64,000 nucleotides of DNA, taken from positions 10,228,001 through 10,292,000 of the forward strand of contig NC_088307.1 in NCBI RefSeq assembly GCF_032854445.1. The letters run 5' to 3'. The notes beneath the pieces are model-generated. The model was not told where the DNA came from, made no database searches, and was given only the letters and a program-made list of their open reading frames with translations. This DNA is from Liolophura sinensis. Taxonomy: Eukaryota; Mollusca; Polyplacophora; Chitonida; Chitonidae. Shown here piece by piece: positions 10,541 to 20,943 of this stretch. Both the position numbers and the translations under genes were made by a program. The first letter of the stretch is position 1, and each line of letters opens with the position of its first letter.

Positions 10541-10730
10541 CTGACCAATGCGGTCGCTGTGAGTTTAACTCCAGCTCATGCTGGCTTCTTCTCCGGTCGT
10601 ACATGGGAAGGCCTGCCAGCAGTCTGCGAACAGCCGTGGGGTTCCTCCCACCATAATGCTGGCCGCCGTCGTATAAGTGAAATATTCTTGAGTACGGCGT
10701 GAAATACCAATCAAATAAATAAATAAATGT
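10541..10730 (+). mobile_element. Meta-like SINE lacking box A
   Basis: Begins at TCTGACCAATGCGGTCGCTG, includes the box B-like GTGAGTTTAACTCC, the full body and core, and the AAATAAAT tail. The first 50 or so bases of the tRNA head are missing. Confidence 0.88.
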
Positions 10731-10917
10731 ATACCGTATTATGAAATCGATCATTGATCAACAAATCTGAATTCCACTGTAAGGCTGGGTACAAATTTGT
10801 CAGGATTGCCCATTTTTTTCCATTTTGAATGTGGACTAATTCACCAATTACATAAATACATTTAATGATACAGGGTAGTAACATGGTAATTCCTTCCATG
10901 TCAGTTAAACTGCACAG

Positions 10918-11240
10918 GCCTATATCATTGGAGTATCTATAAACCTACGTGTATGTTGTTTACCGGTACAGCTTGGATTCAGGCCTATATCATTGGAGTA
11001 TATGTAAGCCTACGTGTATCTTGTACATGTATACCGGTACAACTTGGATTGAGGCCTATACCACTGGAGTATGTGTAAGCCTACGTGTATATTGCATACC
11101 GGTACAACTTGGATTGAGGCCTATATCACTGGAGTATATGTAAGCCTACGTGTCAATTGTATACCGGTACAACTTGGACTGAGGCCTATATCATTGGAGT
11201 ATATGTAAGCCTACGTGTATATTGTATACCGGTAAAACTT
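10918..11240 (+). repeat. About 65-bp tandem repeat, five copies
   Basis: Each unit carries AGGCCTATATCATTGGAGTA, then GTAAGCCTACGTGTAT, then ATACCGGTACAACTTGGATT. Units differ by small indels. Confidence 0.9.
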
Positions 11241-11924
11241 TGGTATGAGAAGCTGGTAGTTATAAACTGGGCTCTTAATTCTCAGACCGTTCGTGTCGGC
11301 CACTTGTAGAGGTATCCAAAAGGTGAAAAGGTAATATTATACTATTGGCGTTGAAACGTATTTTTGTAGCCTCTCGAGTTGGACATAATCCAAGTACCTT
11401 TCAACACACCTGTGAACAACTTTTAAAAATCAACATAATTCTAAGAATCGGGCCAAAGCCATAAGCAACTTAATCATTGCCGAAATTTTCGATCATTTAC
11501 GGTATCGGTGATCATTGAGGCATGGTTAATTTTACAAAAGAGCCTTTTTCAGCTGGCTGTCAAGTGGATAGTTCACTCTAACAATCCACTAGATGAAAAT
11601 TGCTTGTCGTTTAAAATCAGCGAGAACAAATTTCTGACTAGACGAGCGCACAAGTAACATAACGCCGTCGAATGTCTAATATTATTTAGACGGATTGAAA
11701 TTGGCTACATAGCTGTGGCGTGGGGTAACTTCCAAAATGACCAATATGTATTGCTAATGTTTCTATTTTCGAAGACACAAGAGTATACTTATTTTTATTA
11801 TTATTACTACCGCTCTCTAAAAGCTGTCTGAGATAATGCAAGAAGCTGTCTTTCCCTGAAGATGGGCGCATATGACTGCGCTCGTATCAACGAGACGTTT
11901 TGGGCATGCGCGTCATTTCAGTGT
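11241..11924. other. No gene recognised
   Basis: Short ORFs only. Several blocks look moderately GC-balanced, but no family was recognised. Confidence 0.4.
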
Positions 11925-11995
11925 GGTTATGGCTAAGTGGTTATGCGGCTTGCTAATATCATTCTCGGACAGAAATCGAGTTCTGGCGGCCTTGA
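11925..11995 (+). mobile_element. tRNA-like SINE head, orphan
   Basis: TATGGCTAAGTGGTTATGCG resembles a tRNA D-arm and box A. AGAAATCGAGTTCTGG, about 35 bases later, is in the position of box B. No acceptor stem pairs at the ends, so I call it a SINE head or tRNA pseudogene, not a tRNA gene. Confidence 0.4.
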
Positions 11996-12249
11996 CATCC
12001 TGTCAACATCGTGGAAGCTAAGCTGGTCCCGATAGGCCAATAAGTTCATCGTGGACGTGATTTCCGAAAATTTCTGACCACTGACGGTAAGTATTCATAA
12101 AATAGACGGGTAAATGAGAATATAAATGAAATTTCTATGCTTTAAGTTAAAATGTCGCTTCAGCGCGGCGAGCTTTAAAAGGCAGTGCAACTCTTTAACT
12201 TAAAATATCGCCTTCTGGTCAAAGAAAACATTCAGCTATAGCTTTCAAT

Positions 12250-12500
12250 CGTATTTATTTATTTATTTGACCAATGCGGTCGCTGTGAGTTCAAGTCCAG
12301 CTCATGCTGGCGTCCTCTCCGGCCGTATCAAAATAAATAAATAAATAAATAAATTTATTTATTTGAGTGTAGTTTTTACGTCGTACTCAAGAATGTTTCA
12401 CTCACACAATTACGGCGGCCAACATTATGGTGGGAGGAAACGGACAGAGCCCAGGGGAAACCCACGACCACCCGCAACTGGCTAACAGACCTTCATCCGT
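12250..12500. mobile_element. Two Meta-like SINE pieces joined head to tail in opposite strands
   Basis: 12250-12262 is an inverted tail (TTTATTTATTTG). 12264-12330 is a plus-strand piece (CAATGCGGTCGCTGTGAGTT to CCGGCCGTAT) with an AAATAAAT run. 12345-12500 is a minus-strand copy (TACGTCGTACTCAAGAATGT to GACCACCCGCAACTGGC). The plus piece jumps straight from the body to a tail and lacks the core. Confidence 0.75.
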
Positions 12501-12784
12501 ACTAACTTTGATTGCACCTAATAAGCATAAATTTGTTGAATTGGTACGTTTAAAATGATAACCGGAAGGCGACATTCAAAATTTGAAGTGTTGTGTCGCG
12601 CAACTGATGACAAACTTTGTAAGGTGTAAAGGGGCGCATAAACAGCGAATAAACCGTAGTGTAGCTGCGATCGTCGCAGAACGTACTGAGGGACGCCACA
12701 GCGTGATGGTAAGTTACCCGTCCGTTGTTCACAATGTATAAGAATTATTGACAAGTCCTCAACATATTTATGAACTTCTGGATC

Positions 12785-13085
12785 CGGGACCCGTGCACAA
12801 AGCCAGTTTAAACTTCATTCAAAAATTTGAAATATAATTTTAGAGTTTATATCTTACGACAAATGAGTCAAAACGTTTTAAATTTTGACTTAAGTCACCA
12901 AAGATACTAGAGTCTGATGAGACAAAGGCATGAGCTCCGTAGAGCTGCCCCAAAGCTTTCATAAGCTAATCTGACTGTAACTACCATAAAGCAAAACTCG
13001 TTTAAGACATGTGTTGTTATGGTAGTTAGTCAGCTTTCGTCTCAGTAGTTACAATCAGCTTTCTGGAAATTGGTGCAGCAAATCT
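12785..13085. mobile_element. MITE-A-like piece plus a separate hairpin
   Basis: 12785-12925 has the MITE-A words GCACAAAGCCAGTTTAAACT, CAAATGAGTCAAAA and TTTTGACTTAAGTC. From 12938 a foldback follows: CTGACTGTAACTACCATAA near 12970 pairs with TTATGGTAGTTAGTCAG near 13017. Ends are not sharply defined. Confidence 0.45.
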
Positions 13086-13879
13086 AGCGCTCACAAGAAA
13101 AAAAAATATTTATATCTAAAAGTAACAAATGATTAGGTGTTGATTAGATGTAAAAATCTGCTTTTATTATGTACACTGGTCTGTATTTATAACGTAACAA
13201 ACATCTGGATTTCGACAATCTCACACAAGGCAACATTATACATACGTGGGGTAACCGGATAAATATCACAAATTCAGAATAATATGGTTACTATTAATAG
13301 AATTATTCATAAAACTGAATCTTTGGGCGTCTGCTACATGTAGGTTCTCTTTAGCTGAAAACCCTAAATGTACATGTACAAAAATATGGCTTTTCGCCGA
13401 TATTCCTCGATCTCCGTTCAACACAAATAATAATGTGACTAATACACAACAATATACTTGTCTTATACATTAGGATATTCTATTTCGCCTCTGGTTTTCT
13501 ACTTTGAAAACACGAAAGGAATATGGAAGTAGGGCCTACGCATATATCTGCGCCGTCAGCTGTACGTACCAACACAATTTTTACAAAATCAAAATGGCTG
13601 GCACTTTGCAGACTGATATGTTTAATACCTTAGTCTGTCTCTCCGCTTTAAACTTCGGGTTGATTTCACGAAGCTATTTCTGGTCGAAGATAAAATCTAG
13701 ACCATGATTTCTGAGCGTATTTTGCCCGCCATTTGAACACGTCAGAAATGTTATTTAAAACAAATGTGTCCAAATTTCAGCTTCCAGCACCAAAAACAAA
13801 GCATTGTGGCAAGGTTTTAAACTCAGACTTAAGCAAAATAATGGACATGTCTCTTCACTATACGCTGTCCTGGTTGTGA

Positions 13880-14155
13880 AGTCACGTCTGACAAACGAGT
13901 AGACGACAGTCTAACCAAGGAGTAGACAACTGTTCATCCAATGAGCAAACGACAGTCCAACCAAGGGGAGGACGACAGCCTAACCAAAGAGCAGGCGACA
14001 GTTTACTCAACAAACAGACGACAGTCTAACCAAGGAGCAGACGACAGCCTAACCAAAGAGGAGACAATAGTGTAATCAAGGAACAGACGACAGTCTAACC
14101 AAGGAGCGGACGATAGTCTACATAACGAGCAGACGACAGCCTAACCATGGAGCAG
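13880..14155 (+). repeat. 23-bp minisatellite
   Basis: About 11-12 imperfect units of the form ACGACAGTCTAACCAAGGAG plus CAG. Units vary by substitution (AGACGACAGCCTAACC, GTTTACTCAACAAAC). Confidence 0.85.
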
Positions 14156-14275
14156 ACAGAATAAGCCTTTGTCTTTTCAACAACTAGGAGAAAGAGAACA
14201 TAAACAATTTGAATAATACTTTATGCAAGACTAATTCCTACAGGACAAAAACCAGCCTTGATTTACAATTGAAAT

Positions 14276-14277
<2 letters not shown>

Positions 14278-14344
<67 letters not shown>
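14278..14344. repeat. (TA)n microsatellite
   Basis: About 33 uninterrupted TA dinucleotides. Confidence 0.98.
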
Positions 14345-14348
<4 letters not shown>

Positions 14349-15507
14349 TCTTTCTAGGAACATATGGCCAAAGAAAAAAGAAACAAAACATGGCAATACA
14401 AGAAGACATTCCAAACGTCTCACCAAAAAAATCAGCAAATCATTGGTATGTATTTCCCCACAAAACACTACACATGTATTATCGCCACTGAGCAACTGTG
14501 TGAAAAGTTTCTTTATCTAAAACAAAGCAGTATATAAATAAAGATGAAACAACATACAAACGTTCAAAAACAGAACATCGATAATGCGAGTATGGTAATG
14601 TGACCATAATGCCCCTACTTGCAATACACCACTTCAAACAAAGTTTCTTATTAAACTGCACTCTTCAAACATTTGACATCTTCAGATCATAACTGGCGAG
14701 CTTTCTCCAAATATTTGAATCAAACAAGTGATGACTGAAGGTTTTTTCAAACATCTTGCATGTTTCCAAGGAACTTATTTCATATTTCTTCAAACATTTA
14801 ACTTCTTTGCAAGGGATTTGGTGTACGTTTCTTCAAACATTTCACATGTTTACATAAGATAAGTTATGTAAGTTAATCCCGAAGGAAAAATAACCAATGA
14901 AAACGTGTCTGCGTTAGTATTGCGTAAACGACATTCAACAATCTTGTATTTTAAATATAACATCCTATAATTAAAAGTAGGGCATATATTACATAAATTT
15001 CTTGTTAAAACGCGTATCTCGGAAATCAATCCTGTGACTTCAGTGTAGCGGTAAGTCAAATGAGAACATGTTATGCAATTTGATATTAAAAAAACAGCTA
15101 GGCTCAACATGAGCTTAACATAATAAAAATACCTTAAAATTTGCGTCACAAGGAGAAAATCTCATGCAACATTATAACTCGAGTAAATAAGATTTGAGAT
15201 TGTGCAATTACTCTTAATTTGCGTCGTTCTTCAAACGCTGTCCAATAAACATAGTCTTACACATATACATGTATACATCTGCCGATAGAACATCGGCACA
15301 AAATCAGTTAAAGACTTAGATATATATATGCATGTTTAGAAATACAGTAGCACACACTGAAAAAACAAGAAATACAAATTTGTGCCATGCTGGCAATACA
15401 GGGTTAATTTAAGAGAAAATGTGTTTTTTTTTTATTTTTCCGGCTACTGCATCAGAGCTTGGTAATGTTTCATGGGTTAATGAAACCTGAGTATCCAGAG
15501 CATTTGG
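14345..15507. other. No gene recognised
   Basis: AT-rich, with a loose repetition of TTCTTCAAACATTT (near 14760-14840, about 60-bp spacing) and no coding signature. Confidence 0.4.
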
Positions 15508-15690
15508 AGTTTCATGCCGTACTCAATAATATTTCACTTATACAACGGCGGTCAGCATTATGGTAGGAGGAAACTGGACAGAGCCGGGGGAAACCCATGA
15601 CCATCCGCATGTTGCTGGAAGACCTTCACACTTACGGCCGGAGAGGAAGCCAGACTTGAACTCACAACGGCCGCATTGGTGAGAGGGAGT
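15508..15690 (-). mobile_element. Meta-like SINE lacking box A
   Basis: On plus: CATGCCGTACTCAATAATAT, ACAACGGCGGTCAGCATTAT, body, TTGAACTCACAACGGCCGCA. The A-rich tail is lost and the head is truncated. Confidence 0.88.
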
Positions 15691-16925
15691 ATCCAGTGTA
15701 AACATCCAACCTAACAAGCCCCCACACCAGAAACGGCAGCAGACATGTACCGTAATGAAGCTATGTGAGGTGATTAAGGATGTAACTCCATTACAAAAGA
15801 TCACTGAAATTTAATATCCACTTTAAGTCTTGACTTAAATTTTGTTTAAAAATCTGTATCAGTGGATTGGCAGCTCAAAACGTAAACGTCATACTAGGTG
15901 GGGCTAGATATTATGAACAGCTGACTTGACAGATCAAATCTTCACATATTAAACACACTCTCTTTAATAAAAATCTGTCTGGTGTGATCCGTTCAAAGTT
16001 ACTCAAAAGAAATGTACAATATCGTGCACAGGTCACTACTGTAAATAGTGATAGATCGCCTGGTCAGCCCAATATATTATTTCAGTCATATCCTGGCAAA
16101 TTATGTTAGAAACCCCCAAAAAATACTTTGTAACTGGCTAAAAAAATAATGTAAATCTATATAGTCAAATGTTCATTCCAAAAGTCTGTGGTTAGAAACC
16201 AATGGACAACACAGTTAACAAAAAAAAAAAAAAAAAAAGGCTCTATAGTTATGTCCAATTCTATAATAATGCCTATTTGTTTCAAACCAATATGCTGGAC
16301 TACAGAGTAAATAATTTAAAAGAAAACAAAACAGAAGTAACTGTCAGCTGCGAAACTGCAGAAAACTGTATACAATACTAAACCTTCAGTTATTCCTCTA
16401 TAAAAATGTTTGGCATTATTCAGCTGAAAATACTAAAGCACAGATTTTTGGCAAACAAGCCATATTCTCTAATTAAACTTTCTGTATTTACATGTACCAA
16501 AACAGCTCGAATTATTGCCTTTCAGTTAAAATCAGACTCATACCTGTTAAAATGATTCTAGAGATTGAAAAAAAAAAAATGTTCCAGTGCCATATATAGG
16601 AATTTTTTGGAACGGTACTACATAGATAAGGCTGATATTTTATGAAAGGTAACTATTTGGGCTTATTCTAAAGTGACAGCAAATATTTTACTGGCTTTCC
16701 AAAGACCACTTTTTGCCAAAATCTCTGGTATAGTCTCTTTAAATGCAATCAAATTGTTGAATTACACATCAGGCTTTACAGACCCAGTGGATAATGTTAG
16801 ACGCATGTTATGTTTGAGGCTTTTTCTTTTTTCAATGTCTTTGGAAAATTTTTTTTTATTAATTTCGGCCATGCTATGAGTTCTCATGCACAAATATGAG
16901 AAGTTATTCCAATAACGCCAGAAAA
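15691..16925. other. No gene recognised
   Basis: AT-rich with A homopolymers (16219-16238, 16569-16579). No element or coding signature seen. Confidence 0.4.
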
Positions 16926-17130
16926 CACCACTGTGCAATTCCACAAAGCGATTTCTGACTTAAGCCAAAATTTATAATTCCATGATAAAGCTTATTTTGG
17001 ACATTAAAAATTAAAATTTTGTCCACCTTATCAAAATCATCTTAAGAGAAATGAGTCAAAATTTTAGCTTTCATCACCCAGAACTAAGCACTGCGATTAG
17101 GTTTTCAGTTTTTTGTCAAAAAATGTCACA
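16926..17130. mobile_element. MITE-A copy
   Basis: ATTCCACAAAGCGATTTCTG followed by ACTTAAGCCAAAATTTATAA, then CAAAATTTTAGCTTTCATCA. These words and their order match the copies at 32343 and 49255. The far inverted end is eroded. Confidence 0.5.
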
Positions 17131-17309
17131 TGTGAACACTTGTCTGCAATTAATTCAGCGCAACATTTATCAGAAGACTAAGTAGAAAAAAATGTCAGTA
17201 ATGTCAGTTTTCAACATAGTTTTCAGAGGTCTTTCCCCTGATGGTTATGTCATTTGCAATTAACAAAGTAGCTCAGTGAAAAAATCATCTAAAAAAGAAA
17301 AAGAAAAAA

Positions 17310-17433
17310 AAGGTGGGGGGGGGGGGGGGGGGGGGGGGGGAAAACAGTAATGTCAGTTTACAACATAGTCTTAAGTGGCCTTTCTGTTGATGTTTACAAC
17401 ATAGTCTTAAGAGGCCTTTCTGTTGACGTTTAC
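17310..17433. repeat. Poly-G tract and 37-bp duplicate
   Basis: A G run of about 26 bases near 17315-17340 is followed by two copies of ACAACATAGTCTTAAG.GGCCTTTCTGTTGA (17360 and 17397). A third relative lies upstream near 17214. Homopolymer length here is unreliable in most sequencing. Confidence 0.85.
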
Positions 17434-17494
17434 ATCATGCTTTGTTTCCTTCCACTCAAAATGATTGTCAGCTGATGATAAAATGGAGGCTGGT

Positions 17495-17602
17495 CACTGG
17501 TTTCCTCCCACCTCCCACCATAATGTTGGTTGCAGTCGTAATGTAAAACAGTCTTCCGTGCATAATAAACCACCAATCAAATAAAACAAATGAATAAATA
17601 AA
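17495..17602 (+). mobile_element. Meta-like SINE, diverged 3' part
   Basis: GGTTTCCTCCCACCTCCCAC, AATGTTGGTTGCAGTCGTAA, then CCACCAATCAAATAAAA and an A-rich tail. Confidence 0.7.
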
Positions 17603-18096
17603 ATGGGAGAACAGTAAATCTATAGAGCCATGAAGATGCTTACCCAAAACTCTGTAAATCAGTCTTTTGCAATTTCTTTTACAACTCACGTCATTTAGGA
17701 AAAACATATAGTGCTAAATTTCAGGGTTACTGCAGACATTACAAAACAAAAATTCCGGAATTTTCACACAGATGACAGTAATTCATGACTTCTTATTACA
17801 AAATGGTAAAATGTGAATTGCACTTTAGCACCACTGATACGATGTAATGATGTACATGCAAATTTCTAACAGTAACTATAATACGGTTACACAAGAAGAT
17901 TTAGATGCTCAGTTTTTCCAAAATTTGCAAAAAGTTATCACTCTGTCATGTCTAGCAGGCCTTCAGGGATGTCTAGAAGGATTTCCTGATGTACAAGGCA
18001 TATGCCCCGGCAAAACATACCCTCCATTTCAGCACCACTGTTAGAGGAAAATCTCCCTGCCATGCTCTATACGTACTTGGTGTGTAATGCATGATT
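17603..18096. other. No gene recognised
   Basis: An ORF of 65 codons at 17847-18044 (plus) has no recognisable domain and no splice context. I do not annotate it. Confidence 0.35.
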
Positions 18097-18166
18097 TATT
18101 TGATTTGTGCTTTTATACCGTACTCAAGAATATTTCACTTATACGACGTCAGCCAGCACTATGGTG
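18097..18166 (-). mobile_element. Meta-like SINE, 3' fragment
   Basis: TTTATTTGATTTGTGC, ACCGTACTCAAGAATATTTC and TATACGACGTCAGCCAGCAC: the inverted tail and core only. Confidence 0.8.
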
Positions 18167-19118
18167 TTTCAGACTTGTGTAATAATGGTAAACTTAAACT
18201 CTTTATAGTTTAAAATAAAATCACTAAACAAAAAAACAAAATGAAAGGAAAACAATGATGAAAATAAATTTTATGCTACATGTACTTTGGTCAAAATGTG
18301 AAAATATTCCAAAAATTCAGAATCATGAGATTTAGACTTTGAAACTGAATTTATTCACAAGTATTTTCAAAAACTTTCATCTGATTTGTCTTCCCTCTTC
18401 AATATGCCAGTAAGAGCAGCTTAGTAGAGAATGAACATCTTTTGGAATGGAGGTAATAAAGTACTCGCAAACTGGTAATGGCTGCAAAATGCATGGATTA
18501 TGCTTCCTAGGGAGACGTAAACTATGTTTTCTCCACATATAAGAGACAAAATTTAAAACAAATCATACGCTGGAATTCTACAAAACTTCTCATCCAAAGG
18601 AACCTCCTTTTTTGATGAAATTCTTTTTTTCTCACAAAAATTTTTAAGCTCAGCTCTTAAAACTTACGTGTACATGTAACAAACGTAAACTCTTTTTTGC
18701 GCGAGTTTTTTAAAAAATGTTTGCTGTTGGATAGAATTATAACACTGACATTATATAGAGCCAGGAGCAGTGTCTGCCAGTAACACGGCATCCTAAGCTC
18801 CTCAGCTTCCACATTCAATCAGCTACTCTCTTATTACCCTCAACACATTTTCACAAAACAATGTAAAATAATTCAGTTTTTTTACAACTTGTCTCATGAA
18901 ATCACGTGCTTTAAAACTTTCTAGCCTAAAAAAAACATTTAAAAAAAAAAAAAGAGTTAAATTTGCAAAAGTTTAAATTTGCTCAAATGGATAGCCCTGT
19001 TAAAAGGTACAGTACCATAAAAATCTGACCCAACAACCAACTTAATGACACGTGTAAGACCTACTCAAGGCTTTATGCTTATGAAGTCTTGCACATGTGA
19101 CAGTGGCCCTTGGCATGC
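18167..19118. other. No gene recognised
   Basis: AT-rich, without element ends or coding signature. Confidence 0.4.
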
Positions 19119-19208
19119 CTGATACACATGTAGGTGTATTTGTGTACAAATACACATATAGGTGTATTTGTCTACAGATACACATACAGGTGTATTTGTG
19201 TACAGGCA
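19119..19208 (+). repeat. 28-bp tandem repeat, three copies
   Basis: TACACATGTAGGTGTATTTG plus TGTACAAA repeats three times with few changes. Confidence 0.88.
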
Positions 19209-19515
19209 AATTCTTTTTCCACATCGGCTGTACGTTTTAAACTTAGAGGAGAGCAAAAGTGTGTCAAGACTTGAACAGCTTTGTTTTGGCTAGTACAGTC
19301 CATAATGGCACCTTGGAACAGACTCGACTCATATTTATATGACAACCAGAGGTCCAGTGTTTACCATTTACAAACTGAAATCGTAGGAGCACCTCTGGCC
19401 GGGCTACTTTGTTAGACATTCTTCACTTCAGGTTTCCCAATAGTTCGTTCTGTCATCGTCAATCCATACTCTGGATTCTTTCTTCTTCCTATAAAGAGAA
19501 ATCATTCAGATGGAT

Positions 19516-19791
19516 GTATTTATTTACTTATTTATTTATTGATTGGTGCTTTACGCCGCACTCAAGAATATTTCGCTTATACAACAGCGGCTAGCATTAT
19601 GGTGGGAGAAAACTGGGCAGAGCCTGGGGAAACCCACAACCATCCGCAGGTTGCTGAAAGACCTTCCCACGTGTGGCCAGAGAGGAAGCCAGCTTGAGCT
19701 GGACTTGAACTCACAATGACCACATTGGTGGGAGAGCCCTAGGTATCTGCTGTGTTGGTCTGCTAACCCTGCTCTGCCTCGGAGGCCCCCA
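19516..19791 (-). mobile_element. Meta-like SINE, full length
   Basis: Inverted tail (TTATTTATTGATTGGTGC), core (TTATACAACAGCGGCTAGCA), body, box B complement (CTTGAACTCACAATGACC) and box A end (TAACCCTGCTCTGCCTCGGA). The box A region is diverged. Confidence 0.9.
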
Positions 19792-20113
19792 TTCAGATTT
19801 GAAAGAACTACAACCAGTGTCACAATTACGTATATGTGTCTTTCACGGATTGTTACAAAGTACTACTTTTAGTCTATGTTCCAAACAAACCTCAAAATAT
19901 ATTTTTTAAGATGGACAGAACTCAGGTAAAGAATTAGGTGAAGTGAGTCATGGACAAAATCATTTTACTCTCATTTGCATGTTGTTTTATAATGATCAGT
20001 GAAGTAATAGGGCCCACAATTAAAAACATGTTTGTTGGGTCTATCTCGAAGCATTATTTATTGAGATTTTGATTAATTTTTTTTGATTATTTTTTTGATT
20101 GCTGTTTTTTTTG

Positions 20114-20322
20114 TATTTCACTTATATGACGGCGGCCAGCATTATGATGGTAGGAAACCGGACAGAGCCCGGGGAAACCCACGACCATCCGCAGGTTGCT
20201 GACAGACCCTCCCATGTACGACCGGAGAGGAAGCCAGCATGAGCTGAAACTTGAACTCACAGCGACCGCATTGGTGAGAGACTTCTGGGTCATTATGCTG
20301 CGCTAGTGCGCTAACCGACTTG
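20114..20322 (-). mobile_element. Meta-like SINE, near full length
   Basis: Core TTATATGACGGCGGCCAGCA through GAACTCACAGCGACCGCATT to GCTGCGCTAGTGCGCTAACC. The tail is replaced by a T-rich run. Confidence 0.9.
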
Positions 20323-20337
20323 AGATTTTGAAAGTTT

Positions 20338-20655
20338 TGTTTTTATATATTTTTAATAGTCTTACAATGTAATTTCTTTAAAATTTCCATCTTTACAATG
20401 AGCAGAATTAAAAAAAAAATTCATTACTGACTAACACTATTTTTTTGACAGGGTGAAGACACCATTACAAATATGTTCCTTGGCTGTAATTTGATGCATC
20501 CTTTATTGTTTTGATTTTGATCATTTTTTTTTTTTAAATAATTTTTTTTTTCACTAGTCTTACAATGTTAATTGCTCTAAAATTCCCATCTTTCCAATTA
20601 GCAGTGAGTAAAAGAATTCCTTGCCGACTAACCCTGGATTTGCTGACAGGGCCCC
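20338..20655. repeat. Direct duplication of about 110 bp beyond the XPR1 3' end
   Basis: TAGTCTTACAATGTAATTTC at 20358 and TAGTCTTACAATGTTAATTG at 20558 start two blocks that both continue through a CCATCTTT..CAAT stretch, GACTAAC and TGACAGGG. The copies are 200 bases apart and diverged by substitutions and small indels. Confidence 0.75.
20502..20507 (-). terminator. Candidate poly(A) signal of XPR1
   Basis: TTTATT on plus (AATAAA on minus) lies about 250 bases beyond the last XPR1 codon. It is a position-plausible signal in AT-rich DNA and nothing else supports it. Confidence 0.3.
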
Positions 20656-20753
20656 GGCTATGCCCAAGAAAGAAGTTTTTAAGACTGGCCAAAGAGAGAG
20701 GACTTGGTCCATGAAGAGAAGTCCACAAAAAGTTCCACCAATGAAGTGCAGAC

Positions 20754-20943
20754 TTACTTTCCTATGAACCTGCGTCTGTCCGTCCGCCTGGTGTTCGTCC
20801 CATCAACATCATCCATCATTTCTTCCAAAAGAGATTGTTCGTTGGAATCGATGGGTGCTATGGAGATGTCGCGCACCGCTCGGAACTGACCACAGTTATT
20901 TAAGTGTTCGTTCTCCAGACGGAAATAGTTCCAGACAAATCTC
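20754..20943 (-). CDS. XPR1: XPR1 exon 14 (end of EXS domain)
   Basis: The acceptor CCACAG precedes 20943. The exon enters in phase 2 and encodes [33 protein letters not shown] and [11 protein letters not shown], followed by a basic T-R-R-T-D-R-R-R tail. At 20758 there is a donor-like AAA-GTAAGT. Reading straight through gives Lys and a TAA at 20756-20754. Both a stop here and splicing to a short terminal exon are possible. Confidence 0.92.

Noticed and set aside
11925-11995. Functional tRNA
   Set aside because: The box-like words are present, but I could not fold acceptor and T arms, and the word set is typical of SINE heads.
17847-18044. 65-codon plus-strand ORF as a small gene
   Set aside because: No recognisable domain, no signal peptide and no splice or promoter context; its length is expected by chance.
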